NCBI RefSeq assembly: GCF_051622035.1
Contig: NC_135366.1
Span: 6,107,001-6,171,000, forward strand
Direction of reading: 5' to 3'
DNA length: 64,000 nt
Source: Arctopsyche grandis
Taxonomy: Eukaryota > Arthropoda > Insecta > Trichoptera > Hydropsychidae
Shown here: piece by piece, positions 41,918 through 53,858 of the stretch
Numbering within the stretch: position 1 is the stretch's first letter
How the letters are laid out: each line of letters opens with the position of its first letter
Made by a program: the position numbers and the translations under genes
Notes under the pieces: model-generated
What the model was told of the DNA's origin: nothing
Seen by the model: only the letters and a program-made list of their open reading frames with translations
Databases searched by the model: none

Positions 41918-42736
41918 ATCATCGGGCCGAGACTAAAGATGATGTGGTCGAATAGAGTACCTAATAAATAAATTATTTTCTAAAAGTAGTAATATAATCA
42001 AGATGATTACCATAGTCAGCACGGGTTTTTCTACGTTGGCCAAAAAGCTCAGTTCGTGAAATGTCGAGGATGATGGTATATATATATATCTCATCAGCTC
42101 CGCAGCCCAACCTTTTAGATTGCTCTATTTTTTTCAACTCTTTCCTGAAAATCACATTTTTCAATAAATTAGCAACATTTTTTAATAAATGAGGGTCACA
42201 AAACGAACTAGGTAGGTACTTCAATATTGACATTTTGATATTTGTAGTTTAGTCATGTCATCTCGCTTGGAGTTTCGATTCGTAGAAGGCTGTGTTGTGG
42301 GTGTGCTGCGAACAATAAAAGTTGCGTGTTTAGATGACCAGTTATGAGTAGAGTACGATAATTGAACAATAAAGTGGTTATGAGGTGATGGTATGCACTG
42401 CATTTTGTTATGACAGAAGAAGCGGTATCACACCTTGTACCTGGGGAGCTGCCACATTAGATTGGCCATGTTTAAGCGGTTTATATTACAAATACCGAGC
42501 GAAGCCGGGTAAATAGAAAGATAATTGAATAAAGTAATGAGCCGAGCAAGTGTCGTAAATATGTTCGCGACACGCTCTCTGAAATATCGACGACATCCCC
42601 CCAAGGCAATCCTAGGGGTACTGCCCGAGCTATGGAGGGGCGTCGTGCGGCTCGCCGATTGGTGAAAAATTGGATCACGCTGTATGTTTCCACGCCGTCA
42701 AATAACGCGGTATCTACCGCTAGTGTTAACGCTGCC
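41918..42736 (-). repeat. Right terminal inverted repeat of Harbinger A
   Basis: Inverted copy of 36320-37136, with the same MADF fragment and the same Helitron-like motif. Confidence 0.85.
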
Positions 42737-42737
42737 A

Positions 42738-42867
42738 CAGGGTTGTAGATGGTTGGGGGGCTGGTCGAGTTGATTAGAGAAGCAAAAGGAAAAGCAGAAG
42801 TCAGAAGCAAATGTCGGAAGCGTCTATCCACTCTCCAGGAGTTTGTGCTTCTCCCTCCCAAGTGGCG
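42738..42867 (+). promoter_or_regulatory. Proximal 5' flank of ZNF gene 5
   Basis: Matches the last 130 bp before the other start codons ('gattagagaagcaaaaggaa', 'ggaagcgtctatccactctc'). The distal part is 6.4 kb away, at 36100-36318, on the other side of Harbinger A. Confidence 0.65.
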
Positions 42868-44572
42868 ATGGAGTGCAGACTTTGTCTCTGCTCTGCTCCA
42901 GCAGAGTCCTTCGTCTCCATTCATGACGACCCTCATTCACCGCGTTTGGTGCAACGCATTTGGTCCTGCTGTCAGCTGCGGGTCAGTCACGTTACACTTG
43001 AACCACTGCTGTAGTTAATTCGCTACTCCTCGTAATCGCCATTACCGTTCACATTTGTAGGTTAGGAAAGAAGACAATCTGCCAGATTTGATATGCCTTT
43101 CTTGTGTCAACAATCTGGAATTGTTCGACAGTTTTCGAAACGCTTGCTTTCAGAATGTCACAACGTCGAGGGTGGAATTACACAAGCGTTTGAAAGTCAA
43201 GCCGGAGAAAGTTTTGCTGGAAGATTTAATATGGGAAGATGAGTTGGGTGCTGAACCCAACAATTGTAGTTCACCAGAAGACGGCGAGGTAAATAAATAG
43301 GATTTAAGTTCTTTAGATGGGTTCTTAAAGAAACACACGGTTGATCGAAAATATAAATTCACATGTAAAATGACATCTAATCACAATATAAAAAAAGTTA
43401 CAAATGTTAAATTGAATAACGTTCGGTTTAATTTTTAGACCCCTGGAAGAAAAACGAATTCGAGAGATCATATGGCAGCAATAATTGATACCAATATACA
43501 CAATCTAGCGGAAGAATTACCATCTCGAAAAGCATTAAATACGATGTGCTCTACACAATCTGAATTGGACCATAAAATAGATATCCCAGACAAATTGTTA
43601 ACAAATCAAAAAAATCTTGTGACACAGAAAAACTCGGATACTCGAAGAAAGCTGCATGGTTGTGACATTTGTTCAAAAACATATTCTTCGAAACAAAATC
43701 TTAGTGCACATATGGTAAATCATAGTGGGGTAAAGCCACACAAATGTGGCATTTGTTCAAAAACATTTATCACGAAACGAAGTCTTAGTGCACATATGGC
43801 TATTCACACTGGGGTAAAGCCACACAAATGTGATATTTGTTTAAAAACATTTACTATGAAACACAATCTTAGTGTACACATGGGTATTCATACTAAAGTA
43901 AAGCCACACAAATGTGACATCTGTTTAAAATCATTCCTTAGAAAATATGAACTCAGTGCACATGTAGTTATTCATAGTGGGGTAAAGCCACACAAATGTG
44001 ACATTTGTTCAAAAACATTTAATACGAAACAACATCTTAGTGCGCATATGCGTATTCATACTGGGGTACCATATAAATGTGATATTTGTTCAAAAACATT
44101 TGCTTGGAAACGAACTCTTTGTGCACATATGTTTATTCATATGATTGTAAAGCCACACAAATGTGACATTTGTACAAAAACATTTAATACGAAACAAAAT
44201 CTTAATACACATATGGTTTTTCATACCGGGGTAAAGCCACACAAATGTGAAATTTGTTCAAAAACATTTACTAGGAAACGAACTCTTGGTGAACATATGG
44301 GTATTCATACTGGGGTAAAGCCACACAAATGTGACATTTGTACAAAAAAATTTACTAGGAAACAACATCTTAGTGCACATATGGGTATTCATACTGGGGT
44401 GAAGCCATACAAATGTGACATTTGTTCAAAAACATTCCCTGCGAAACGAAATCTTAGTGCACATATGGGTATTCATAGTGGGGTAAAGCCACACAAATGT
44501 AACATTTGTTCAAAAACATATACTAAGAAATACAATCTTAATGCACATATGCGTATTCATACTGGGGTATGA
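42868..44572 (+). CDS. ZAD-C2H2 zinc-finger protein, gene 5 (11 fingers)
   Basis: Exons 42868-42981, 43061-43288 and 43439-44572, introns 79 and 150 bp, predict about 491 residues. Exon 2 is two codons shorter than in the paralogues (GAEPNNCSS for GAEWPPNNCSS) and its donor is GTAAAT. ZAD ligands MECRLC and ICLSC are intact, although the usual GDHLPD between them is EDNLPD. Eleven C2H2 fingers follow. The linker between fingers 5 and 6 is TGV-PYKC, two residues short. The stop comes right after the last TGV, earlier than in the paralogues. A 6.4-kb Harbinger insertion ends 131 bp before the start codon, so expression may be altered or lost even though the ORF is open. Confidence 0.85.
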
Positions 44573-45598
44573 ATACCACAAAAATAGATAACAGCTATAG
44601 TTTTACAGCTCATTTTGGTGCCCTTGTATTTCAAAAAATTCTTTTCAGTTTTCTGTTCAGATTAAAGATTAAATGTACACAGGGAAGCCCTTAAGAACTT
44701 TCATTTCCAAAATAATAAGGGAAACATGAGAAAATTAAAATTTTTGTAAAAGAACGTTTCCTTAATACAAATATCCCTTGTAAGCGAAAGTTCTCTGCTC
44801 ATTTCCATCAACTTACGTCTGCCAAAATGCGTTTACCTTTATGAGCATTATTTATTAAGTCATCGAATCTAGCGCCCAACAGTTCTTTCTAAATGCTAAA
44901 TATCCATTTGTAAATGCAGGAGTAGTACAGTTTCGTTTGTCGGACGTGTATATGTATGCAGGGCCACCGAGAGGGAGGGCGGGAACCGGGGCCCCGTGTC
45001 GGAAATCGTACCTGTTAATCGTTACCTTTCTTATTAAATTATTTTAAAACAACAATCAACATATAGGTATATTTTTCTAGTAGTTCTGATAGATTTTTCG
45101 CATATTAAAATTATATCTACAAGATATTTTTTGAAATTTGTTATAGGGCCCGGAATTATTTTTTCCAAGGCTCGGGATTCCTCTCGGCGGCCCTGTATGT
45201 ATGTACCTTGACTAGAAGACAAATAAACAATCAAAACGTGTTGAAGAAATACAATACGAATTTGTTGATAATATGCTAAAATAATCTACGAAAAATTATG
45301 CAAGTCCATTTCAAAACTTTTATTTTGTATATATAACATTTTCAAGCATAACTCATAATAAAAAATCATACATAGTTATATTATACTACATATTATTATT
45401 ATATGTTCATTCTATTAATATTGTATGTTGGTTTGTACATCAGCGACGTACGACCCGCAGCCTGAAATAACATCAGTTGCGGTCCAAAATGATTTACTTT
45501 ATCACAAAGTGTTTCATTGAATATAAAAAATATCTACTTGTGAATATGTATGTATGTCAAAACCCAATAACATATCTATGCTTACTAAATGCTCAAAG
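44573..45598 (+). repeat. 3' flank of gene 5, part of the duplicated unit
   Basis: The same order of blocks as after genes 1-3 ('gctcattttggtgcccttgt', 'gtgtatatgtatgcagggcc', 'cagcgacgtacgacccgcag'). It is cut at about 45600 by a LINE fragment, so the usual 'gggcaacctgtt' tail is missing. Confidence 0.7.
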
Positions 45599-45615
45599 GT
45601 TAATATACATATTTA

Positions 45616-46690
45616 TTAAGGCTTCCAATCCCGTACTACTGCAGTCTGATTCCAATAAATATTTCGTAGCAATCTGACATCTCTGTCATCCAGGCCAATA
45701 TTTTTTAATGTTTCCATCAGGCGAGCGTGTTGGACACGGTCAAAGGCCTTTTCAAAGTCTATAAAGCAGATGTACACAGGTTTACGGACTTCTCTGCATC
45801 TTTGGAGTAGTGTTTTCATACAGAAAAGGGCCTCTCGGGTACCCAAGCCTTGTCTGAATCCAAACTGCTCTCTGCTAATCGCCTCTTCACACCGTGAGTA
45901 AATTCTGCCCTGTATTATCTTTAGTAGGATCTTCAATGTGTGACTCATTAGGCTAATTAATCTGAAGTCAACGGGCAACGGGATAAATATGGATTGTAAC
46001 CAATCGCTAGGTACTTCGCCTGATAAATATATTTTATTGAAGAGTTTTGTTAGATCTTCTATGTTATCGTCGTCCAATAACTTGAGAAATTCAGCAGGAA
46101 TCAGATCCGGTCCAGTAGCTTTCCGACTCTTTGCTAGTTTTATAGCATGTTCCACTTCGGATTTCAATATATATGGTTCCGTTTCTGGATCTTCAATATG
46201 CCCTCCGTTTTCTCTATTGTCTTTAAAGAGCAATTTTGTGTACTCGTTCCATTCTGATTTCTTCTCATCCATATTTAAAATGATTTTTCCATTTTTATTC
46301 CTAAGGAGTATGAAATCTTTTTTTCTGAATGATCCTGTTGCTTCTTTTAGTTTTTTATGTACGTTAAATTCGTCGTGTTTTTCTTGTAATTTTTCAATTT
46401 CGTTACATTTATTTTCCATCCATTTTTCTTTAATTTCTTTAATTTTCCTTTGAATTTGGCGGTGAATATTTTTATATTGTGTTGGATTATTATGTTTGTG
46501 TTTCCTACGTTCTTCCATTAAATGTATAATTTCATCCGTCATCCAAGGTTGTTTTTTATTAATTATTTGATTCGTTTCAAGAAAATGGAAATGGTACGTC
46601 CCCTTATAGGTGTACTCTTTCTTTTTAAGTTTTTGAATTAAATTATCTCCCAAACCACTCATCAAATCGGACTGAAATTTCTTACTTGTA
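45616..46690 (-). pseudogene. LINE RT fragment (349-aa frame)
   Basis: On the minus strand: a lysine-rich linker, AIKLAKSRKATGPDLIPAEF, VPSDWLQSIFIPLP, LISLMSHTLKILLKIIQGRI, EQFGFRQGLGTREALF, and YICFIDFEKAFDRVQH with the first catalytic Asp. About ten residues are deleted after FIPLP. The frame ends right after QTAVV, before the catalytic FADD motif, so the 3' half is missing. This is unusual for LINEs, which normally lose their 5' end, and it points to a later deletion. It is an RTE/L1-like endonuclease-RT family; the exact clade is not determined. Confidence 0.7.
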
Positions 46691-47890
46691 ATAGAAATTA
46701 TTAATATTAAACCCCAATATTTTTTCCTAAACCGAAAGTTGTACTTTTAATTTAGAGAATCAAAGGTTTTTTTTGTTTTTCTAAGAAATCCTTTAATTTA
46801 TTAAACTGAAATTTCACCAAGTTATGTATAAAAGTTGGTAAGCATCCGTCAACCAGAAATGGCAGTGTACTCTTGTTCAATTTTTTCTCCCAATATTTTT
46901 TTCGACACTTATCACTAGACACCGGATAGTCCGAGTGCTTTTTCTAGGAATCGGGGCGGTTTAGTTCTATTTACAAAGCTAGAGTCCAAAAAAAACTTTC
47001 GGCGAACCTTAACAATGCAATGAACAATACACAGCACCCTCTGGGTCCGTTTTTTTCAAGACGGCACCATGGTTATCCGGCCTTTACTTATCACGTAAAA
47101 ATTCAAGTATAATTATTGTATTAATGTGATAAAAAAAAAAAAAATAACTAAATATAATAAACCGGAAGCAGGATTTTTTCCTCTTAAAAAAGTCAAAAAT
47201 GTTGTGACAACGATTCTTTCCACGCCCTGAACATATTTAGCTGAAAATTTATATTTGTATTATTTTTGTACTAACATAGAGTTGATAAGGTTTTGGTCGG
47301 AATTCGTAAGCCGGAAGTAGAACTTTAGTCCTGTGTAAGTTTTCCTACATTTGTATTCAATTGGTATTGAAAATGCTCATAGCCGGTATGTGTGTACGTG
47401 TATGTACATATGTTCGATTATCAAATTTTGTTTTTTATCCTTCTTATATTCCTCAAATACATAGATAAAGTCGTAGGTTGGTCACATCCGAATTTTTTAC
47501 ATAAAGTAAATGTAATTGGAGCTTTTTTTATATTAGGTGGACTGTTTCGATGAATAATTACTAGACGGTACAAAATATTTGTAAAAAACGAATCAATGAA
47601 TCAAAGCGTTTTTTATTTTATTTAATTACATTTTCGCATGTGTTTTATTTAATCTTAGAAATTAATGGATGCGAACCGAAAATTTAAAGAATGTAGCCAA
47701 ACTCAAAATTAGTACGCCAATATGGGAGTATTTTTTGCGTGAAACATCGGGAGAGTTTGCAAAATGCAATTGAACGTGTTTGAAATATGAAAACATGCAA
47801 TTGATCCCGGGATTGGAAATTCCCAGCACCGCAATCCCGGTGCTGGAGTAACCTTCCGGGATTCGAAGCACTAATATTTATCTACTATTT
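46691..47890. other. Unassigned AT-rich spacer with small hairpins
   Basis: No recognisable gene. A fragment near 46975-47045 recalls the hairpin MITE at 15012 ('caatgaacaata'). A small inverted repeat, CCCAGCACCG...CGGTGCTGG, lies at about 47820-47846 between 'ccgggatt' words. Confidence 0.4.
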
Positions 47891-47894
47891 TGTC

Positions 47895-48640
47895 ATACTT
47901 CTATTATTGATTATTGGTTTTAATAAAAACACCAAATTACATTAATTAAATCTCCCTACAAAATAAATTTAATGAGATCCTTGTGCTTGTTTCGAGGAAC
48001 ATAGTTTTTTAAAATTCCGTTCAAATGATGTGAGATGTACCCTTAAGTCTGGAGCTGCATTCAATATTAATTTTAATGTGATGTATGAGTGGAATCTTAA
48101 TCTACTCTTCCATTTGGGCCTCGCTGTGATTTTATTTTACTTTTTCTTTCTCTTTCTCCTTATGCACATTTTTATGTACTATTATGTATTATTTTACTTT
48201 ATCATGTTTTTCTGCTTTTGCTTTTTTCTTTTTATTTTATGTATTTTACTTATTTTATTTTTTGTTTTTCTTCATTATCAAATGTAGGCCATTGTGGCGC
48301 ATTAGGTTCTTCCTGTAATGCCACAATGGTCCAAAACTATAAATAAATAAATTAATATATTTCTATATTTGTCTTTTATTAAAATATATGAAGAGAAAGC
48401 TCTCTCAACCAGTTCAGTGCTAGTAAACGGCGACAGAAATTGAAGCGCTGTTCCTGTCAAAAGCTGATGTCAGAAAGCTGTTCATATTCTTCACTAATAC
48501 CTAGCCAAAAAATTAATAACCTTATTTATTTTGAATTCAGTTTTTAAATGCTATAATTTGAAAGTTCAATCAATTTCTCCTTTTCCTTGATTGATAATTA
48601 CGCAGCTGTCCGAAAATGTTCATTGTCGAAGGGGTTTGAA
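47895..48640 (-). pseudogene. Second copy of the hAT-like relic, with LINE insertion
   Basis: Matches 22045-22480 ('gagatccttgtgcttgtttc', 'atatatgaagagaaagctct', 'gttcagtgctagtaaac'). It is interrupted at 48055-48350 by a LINE 3' tail that is absent from the other copy. Confidence 0.5.
48055..48350 (+). mobile_element. LINE 3' tail (5'-truncated insertion)
   Basis: 'tctactcttccatttgggcc' through 'gccattgtggcgcattaggt' matches the complement of 23078-23410. It ends in 'aaataaataaattaat'. Insertion into the hAT-like repeat is shown by comparison with the uninterrupted copy at 22230. Confidence 0.65.
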
Positions 48641-48816
48641 ATGTAATTGTTTGCTTCTTAAGGTTTGGGAAAGCACTGCGTAAAAGACGATTTCAGCCCT
48701 ATTACATGTTCAATTATTTTTTAATTTCTCCTAGACATACTAATCTTTTTATCAGATAAGAAATTATGTAAAGTATCAAATACTTCAGTTTTTTCATTTT
48801 CATTTTCAATATATAG

Positions 48817-48825
<9 letters not shown>

Positions 48826-48891
<66 letters not shown>
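48826..48891. repeat. (TA)n microsatellite
   Basis: About 65 bp of pure TA, joined on the right to an hAT MITE fragment. Confidence 0.9.
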
Positions 48892-48894
<3 letters not shown>

Positions 48895-48899
48895 CATAT

Positions 48900-49081
48900 G
48901 TTATTTTTGCAAATGCATACTATTTTTGCCGTCCATATGGGCTGCAGGGCTGCAGCCTCCCAGTATAGACATGTACATGCTATTTTTGTCTGAATTTGAT
49001 CACCGGTATGGTGAACGAGTTAATACATCCCGATTAATCTCTGCAGCCCCCCCTCTATGAATTCTTACGAGCCGCCACTGG
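48900..49081 (-). mobile_element. hAT MITE fragment (reverse)
   Basis: The complement of the 23706-23921 family: ends ACGAGCCGCCACTG at 49081 with 'gatcaccggtatggt' inside. The other terminus is lost next to the TA repeat. Confidence 0.65.
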
Positions 49082-49084
49082 CTA

Positions 49085-49500
49085 TTTATTTCTACCTCTA
49101 ATGCTCTATTTATGTAAATCAAACCCTCTGTGCGACCGCCGAGGTTCTGGCAGTACCAATGCGATGTACCGTCGGTCAGCGCTTTGCGGGAATCAATCTC
49201 TTACTTCCTGGCCGTCAGAATAAACATTAGTGAATAAACAACAATGTCGTTTTACTCTCTTTCCCCCATTCCTCTAATAAAATATCTAGCAAAATACCAA
49301 CATATGTATGTAACATTTTCATATCTAACTTATAAATAAAAACCCAGTATCATCAAATTTAATTACTTTAACACAGATCTTATACTAATAAAGTAAACTT
49401 AACAATCACATTTAAGACCATTCCTTTTATAAACTAGTATTTCCTTTCTTATTTAATTTTAATATTAAATCAAATTACATATTACCAAAGAAGATTGAAA
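49085..49500. other. Unassigned spacer
   Basis: Slightly GC-richer DNA (49120-49240), then AT-rich DNA; no coding frame or paired repeat found. Confidence 0.35.
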
Positions 49501-49512
49501 AAAATTGATTTT

Positions 49513-50740
49513 CTAAATCTCGCATTTCTTGCTTTTTAACCATGGATGTGGATCTACGGTGAGATTGAGATTCGTGCATTTTTTTTCAGTTTCATAACTG
49601 CAGGGGGTCGGTATTTCTGAACAATGAAAGGTCAATAAGCAGCTATCGAAAACTGGGACATTTGGCTGTCCCGAAAGGTACCTTCGGGAACAAATTTTTT
49701 TAAGTAGTATTTTGTTTGCTTTTAAATAAGAATGAAATTCATGGCAGGATTTCTTAAAATTGATTTTAATTAACAACATCGCTTTAAGAGCTGCGACTTG
49801 CAATTGCACAACTTGTTCATCTGTGAAAATACTTTCTACGGATGCATTAGTTCCGGGCAGGCGTAAAATGTATTCAATAATTATATGAAAGTTTTTATGA
49901 TTTAAAGAATTGGTGCAAAAGTGTTGGAACAATTCTACCCAACAACTTTCGATTGAAACATTCCCAATGTTCCATTCTGTCACTTTTTGCGGTGTAATAT
50001 AGTTAGTAATAAGTGAATATTGTAACGAACGGATTTACGCGCGCTTATCTGATCTCGCTGTGGGAGGTCCATAGGGCGTTTACTCCGTTCTTTCAAGGGT
50101 CGGGTTATATGGAAACGTGGACTAACCTTGGGATAGTGTTATATATTTAGTCGGGGAGGTTCCTGCCTGCAAATCGTCTTCGTTGATAACAGCTTCCTCA
50201 TGGTCGGGAAGCTGGCTCTGCGGTCCTCTTCTCGTTGAAGCACCGCTGGTCGGGTCACAGCAGTGGGAGGGGGAGGCAGGAGGCAAACTCCGTACTGCCT
50301 CGTGTGGACACAAGATGGCGATCTCTGGGCGTCTCTGAAGACGCTCGGCGGAGATGCTGGATAGGGAGGTCCTTCCCGGATGACGGCTGGTGGTAGAGAG
50401 AGAATCGCTCTCGATACTGCTCGAGAGGAGTATGGTGTTGGCGCGGTAAAGTCACTGGTGCCACCTTAACTATTCCTACCGCTACCGACTGAAGGGACAC
50501 TCGGGAGAACGTCGCGTTACAATATTCATTAAATACTTCTGTATCTTGGTTACAATTAATAAATCACTTTTGAATCAATATATCCATTACACCTTGAATT
50601 TCTTCTCACGTAGGTAATTTGATTAAATGCGCCCATTCAAATATTACTAATTCTTCAAAGAACAAAGTCCACTGCTCGAAATATTCTTTGCTTATCTTAT
50701 AGAACTCAGCAGCTGTAGTTTTTATTTGTTCTTGTGCCAT
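49513..50740 (-). pseudogene. hAT transposase relic, split by a solo LTR
   Basis: The minus-strand reading starts near 50740 (MAQEQIKTTAAEFYKIS, EYFEQWTLFFEELVIFEWA) and is interrupted by the LTR at 50021-50521. It resumes as VTEWNIGNVSIESCWVELFQ, then IIIEYILRLPGTNASVESIF and LKAMLLIKINFKKSCHEFHS. The second block is the hAT C-terminal dimerisation region (L-x-x-P-G-T-N-A-x-V-E-x-x-F). A stop follows LIKLPT in the first part. The layout parallels the ORF at 60896-61564, so these are related families. Confidence 0.65.
50021..50521 (+). mobile_element. Solo LTR (501 bp), 4-bp ATAT target duplication
   Basis: Ends TGTAACGAACGG and CGCGTTACA; ATAT lies at 50017-50020 and 50522-50525. It interrupts the hAT reading frame, which continues on either side. 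The start and the ATAT target recall the LTR at 1170-1415, but the interior differs. Confidence 0.75.
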
Positions 50741-50814
50741 ATGCACCGATACACACTGTATCAAGCTAGTCGATTTTTTACACTTTTTTTCTTAATTGTT
50801 ACCGTGTGTTGCTT

Positions 50815-50935
50815 TCTTTTTGAAAACGGGACATTTCGACGTCCCGAAGCTGTGCTTGGGAACAACGGGACAGGCTACCTAAAACGGGACGGTCCCGTTC
50901 AAAACGGGTCGTATGGTCACTTTAGGTATACTATA
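50815..50935 (-). mobile_element. Terminal region of the hAT relic
   Basis: The complement reads GTGACCATACGACCCG, followed by several 'cgggac' repeats. This is similar to 60362-60440 near the left end of the hAT at 60240 ('gctgccatacgtccccg', 'gggacatgtccc'). It is probably the 5' end of the element that carries the split transposase. Confidence 0.4.
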
Positions 50936-51325
50936 TCTAATATATAACGTTGACTCTGCCCCTGACCACGCCTTTTTCGTGGATTTCTAATTCGCGAAAA
51001 ACCCAAAACCAGTACACTTTTTCGTGTAATACAATTTTTTTGTCTAATAGATGGATAAATATACAAATTCTCCTACAATAATATTGGTAAATTAATCAAA
51101 TGTTTTATGGATTTTTTACTTTCATGAACAATATATAATACATATATGTAGTACAGTGATAAAATGAAATTGAATGTTGAAACCTTAAAATGTTTGCTAA
51201 TCACTTAGTTTAATTTTAAACACTTTTGTGTAGAATTTTATAAAAGATTTAAAAAAAAACATTATATTTTTTTTCATAAATGTGCGTCCATGATTCTTTA
51301 ATCTCCGTTTCAAATTATGGTGGTA
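50936..51325. other. Unassigned AT-rich spacer
   Basis: No recognisable feature. A stretch near 51230-51300 ('actttttttcataaatgtgc', 'tccatgattctttaatctc') recurs at 51875-51920. Confidence 0.35.
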
Positions 51326-51675
51326 GGGTGAATGAGACGACTGGCTTGTTGATGCACGAGTGTTTATTATGGCAGCCGAGTAAAGGTCTGTTCATACCTA
51401 TCCAGCACGACCCGTATCCTGCAGGTGTCCTGCAAGTGCGGATAGTATTCTTTGGTACATTATATGGACGTATTCATACTCCATTCGCGCATGCGCATTT
51501 ACGCATTCATGCGCGTCCATATAGAATGTACCAAAGAATACTATCCGCACTTGCACGACACCTGCAGGATACGGGTCTTGCTGGATAGGTATGAACAGAC
51601 CTTAAGAAGTACTGTAGCAACTTTTGAGCGCGGCCGAGTTGGTCCCAACTCACAGGAAGATGACCGAAACTCTAT
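51326..51675 (-). mobile_element. Divergent TRIM-family LTR, split by a MITE
   Basis: 'gaatgagacgactggc', 'ttgatgcacgagtgtttatt', 'ggccgagttggtcccaactc' and 'caggaagatgaccgaaactc' follow the order of the 161-bp LTR but are clearly diverged. It is a much older copy than those at 29672 and 30604. Confidence 0.6.
51384..51602. mobile_element. Harbinger MITE (219 bp) with TAA target duplication
   Basis: Ends AGGTCTGTTCATACC and complement, with TAA at 51381-51383 and 51603-51605. The arms are about 100 bp each ('cctgcaggtgtc', 'tgcggatagtattctttggt'). It shares its terminus with the larger element at 9866-10682. Confidence 0.85.
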
Positions 51676-52600
51676 AGTATTTTTAGTCTATTAGTATTTT
51701 TCATTAAATTTATTTATCACATTATTATTATTTATTTAGTTTTATCTTATATAAATTTATTTGAATACTCATATGTTTTTTTTTATTTAATTGACTATCA
51801 CAAAATAAACAAGCATATATACTGTCTCTTTCGAAATTATATGTAGCAGGCGCAGGATTCAACAAAAATTAATTACTTTTTTTCATAACTGTGCGTCCAT
51901 GATTCTTTAATCTCTATTTTAAATAATTGAAGTATTTAGAAATATGTTTTGGTTTTCAATTTGGAAAAAATTGTCAGCTTAGCATACGCATACTCGTATC
52001 ATTCATTCTGTTCTGAAAAGTTTGTCTGCAATATTCGTGTTCGGAAAAAAGCTAATCGCACTTTAGGTATACGTATTCGTATCATGTGCATTCATAGGCA
52101 GCGTTAACACTAGCGGTAGATACCGCGTTATTTGACGGCGTGGAAACATACAGCGTGTTCCAATTTTTCACCAATCCGCGAGCCACACGACGCCCCTCCA
52201 TAACTCGGGCAGTACCCATAGGATTGCCTTGGGGGGATGTCGTCGATATTTCAGAGAGCGTGTCGCGAACATATTTACGACATTTGCTCGGCTCATTACT
52301 TTATTCAATTATCTTTCTATTTACCCGGCTTCGCTCGGTATTTGTAATATAAACCGCTTAAACATGGCCAATCTAATGTGGCAGCTCCCCAGGTACTGGC
52401 CGTAAACCAACGTGTGATACCGCTTCTTCTGTCATAACAAAATGCAGTGCATACCATCACCTCATAACCACTTTATTGTTCAATTATCGTACTCTACTCA
52501 TAACTGGTCATCTAAACACGCAACTTTTATTGTTCGCAGCACACCCACACCACAGCCTTCTACGAATCGAAACTCCAAGCGAGATGACATGACTAAACTA

Positions 52601-52766
52601 CACCGTCACTTCTCTCACCCTTCTCCATATATATGGGGGTGGTATATGAGTACAAATATATATATATATATATATTGATTAGGTAATATCGGACCATTTA
52701 CAGAAGATAGAATATGTAAAATCAAAATTGTTTTATTTTAAAAAACGGACAGATTTATAAAATTCA
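52601..52766. repeat. Insertion in left arm of Harbinger B
   Basis: Copy A reads straight through 'gactaaactacaaatatc'; copy B has about 165 bp between these words, with a (TA)n run at 52658-52677. No terminal repeats were identified. Confidence 0.6.
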
Positions 52767-53242
52767 CAAATATCAAAATGTCAATATTGAAGTACCTACC
52801 TAGTTCGTTTTGTGACCCTCATTTATTAAAAAATGTTGCTAATTTATTGAAAAATGTGATTTTCAGGAAAGAGTTGAAAAAAATAGAGCAATCTAAAAGG
52901 TCGGGCTGCGGAGCTGATGAGATATATACATATACCATCATCCTCGACATTTCACGAACTGAGCTTTTTGGCCAACGTAGAAAAACCCGTGCTGACTATG
53001 GTAATCATCTTGATTATATTACTACTTTTGGAAAATAATTTATTTATTAGGTACTATTCGACCACATCAACTTTAGTCTCGGCCCGATGATCAAGAAGTA
53101 TATAAAGGTAAAAATAAAAACCAAAGTAATATAAAAACTTTATTTATATTACTTATTATATAGTAAACATTTTACATAAACAAAAAAACAAATTATAATG
53201 AAATACAATAATAAAGGAGGTATGTAAAAAAATAAATGATGA

Positions 53243-53776
53243 CTAGATGATTATGTTTATGTATGATGTTGTTTGATGTTTTATAAAAATTTTTGAAGCC
53301 AACCCTTCTGTTATTCGTATACCCGTTGGATTGTATTTAATATTTTTAGGAATGTGGATAATTGGCGGACGTTTGGTAATGTGTGTTGATGGTTCCAACC
53401 CTTCTATTACTTGTATTTTGGGTGAATTGAAGCTAGTATTCTCGGGTATGTGGATAACATGTGGCGATGAGTTTGATAAAGATGTGAGAGATAATGAATT
53501 ATTAATTTCAGTATAATACAAATTTTTCGTTTGAGCTTCATATATTATATTGTTTATGGCATGTGCTTTATCTAATTTTAGTTTCGGATTTAAGCCTTTT
53601 AAACTCTCAATCCAGGATGCACACATTAGATCGAAAGAAGTTTGGGGAGATTCAACAATGGGCCGAGACAGTATAGTGCATGCTTGTGCCAGCAGCTCAT
53701 TTTTTTTGTTCGGCCTATTCTTTGTTATTTTCGGCATTGGACCTTCATCGTCATCATTAAGAGACGAATATATCAA
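53243..53776 (-). CDS. Harbinger partner protein, C-terminal part (177 aa), copy B
   Basis: The same 177 residues as in copy A (39762-40295). The helix-forming segment FDLMCASWIESLKGLNPKLK, then INNIIYEAQTK, is compatible with a BESS-like protein-interaction tail. The middle section is rich in Pro, Ile and Asn and contains two VIHIPENT/IIHIPKNI-type repeats. Identity of the protein between the two copies suggests recent spread or gene conversion rather than selection on either copy. The DNA-binding half is missing from this frame. Confidence 0.5.
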   Translation of the reverse strand: MIYSSLNDDDEGPMPKITKNRPNKKNELLAQACTILSRPIVESPQTSFDLMCASWIESLKGLNPKLKLDKAHAINNIIYEAQTKNLYYTEINNSLSLTSLSNSSPHVIHIPENTSFNSPKIQVIEGLEPSTHITKRPPIIHIPKNIKYNPTGIRITEGLASKIFIKHQTTSYINIII

Positions 53777-53858
53777 AGACTCTTTTTGTACTACTTCATT
53801 TTGGTGTTGTTGAGAATAATCTTCCTGAAAAAAAAAAATTAAATTAAAAATTTTTCAG

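Larger units (their letters stand above)
36320..42736. mobile_element. Harbinger element, copy A (6.4 kb, with nested LINE)
   Basis: Bounded by GGCAGCGTTAACACTAGCGG and its complement. Terminal inverted repeats are about 0.82 kb (36320-37136 and 41918-42736) and nearly identical. Between them lie a minus-strand ORF, a divergent plus-strand transposase relic and an inserted LINE. Apart from the LINE, the copy matches copy B (52097-56893). No clean 3-bp target duplication is seen at this copy. Confidence 0.85.

Noticed and set aside
47662-47871. Short minus-strand ORF with a GCTGG hairpin
   Set aside because: No domain, and the frame is explained by chance in AT-rich DNA.
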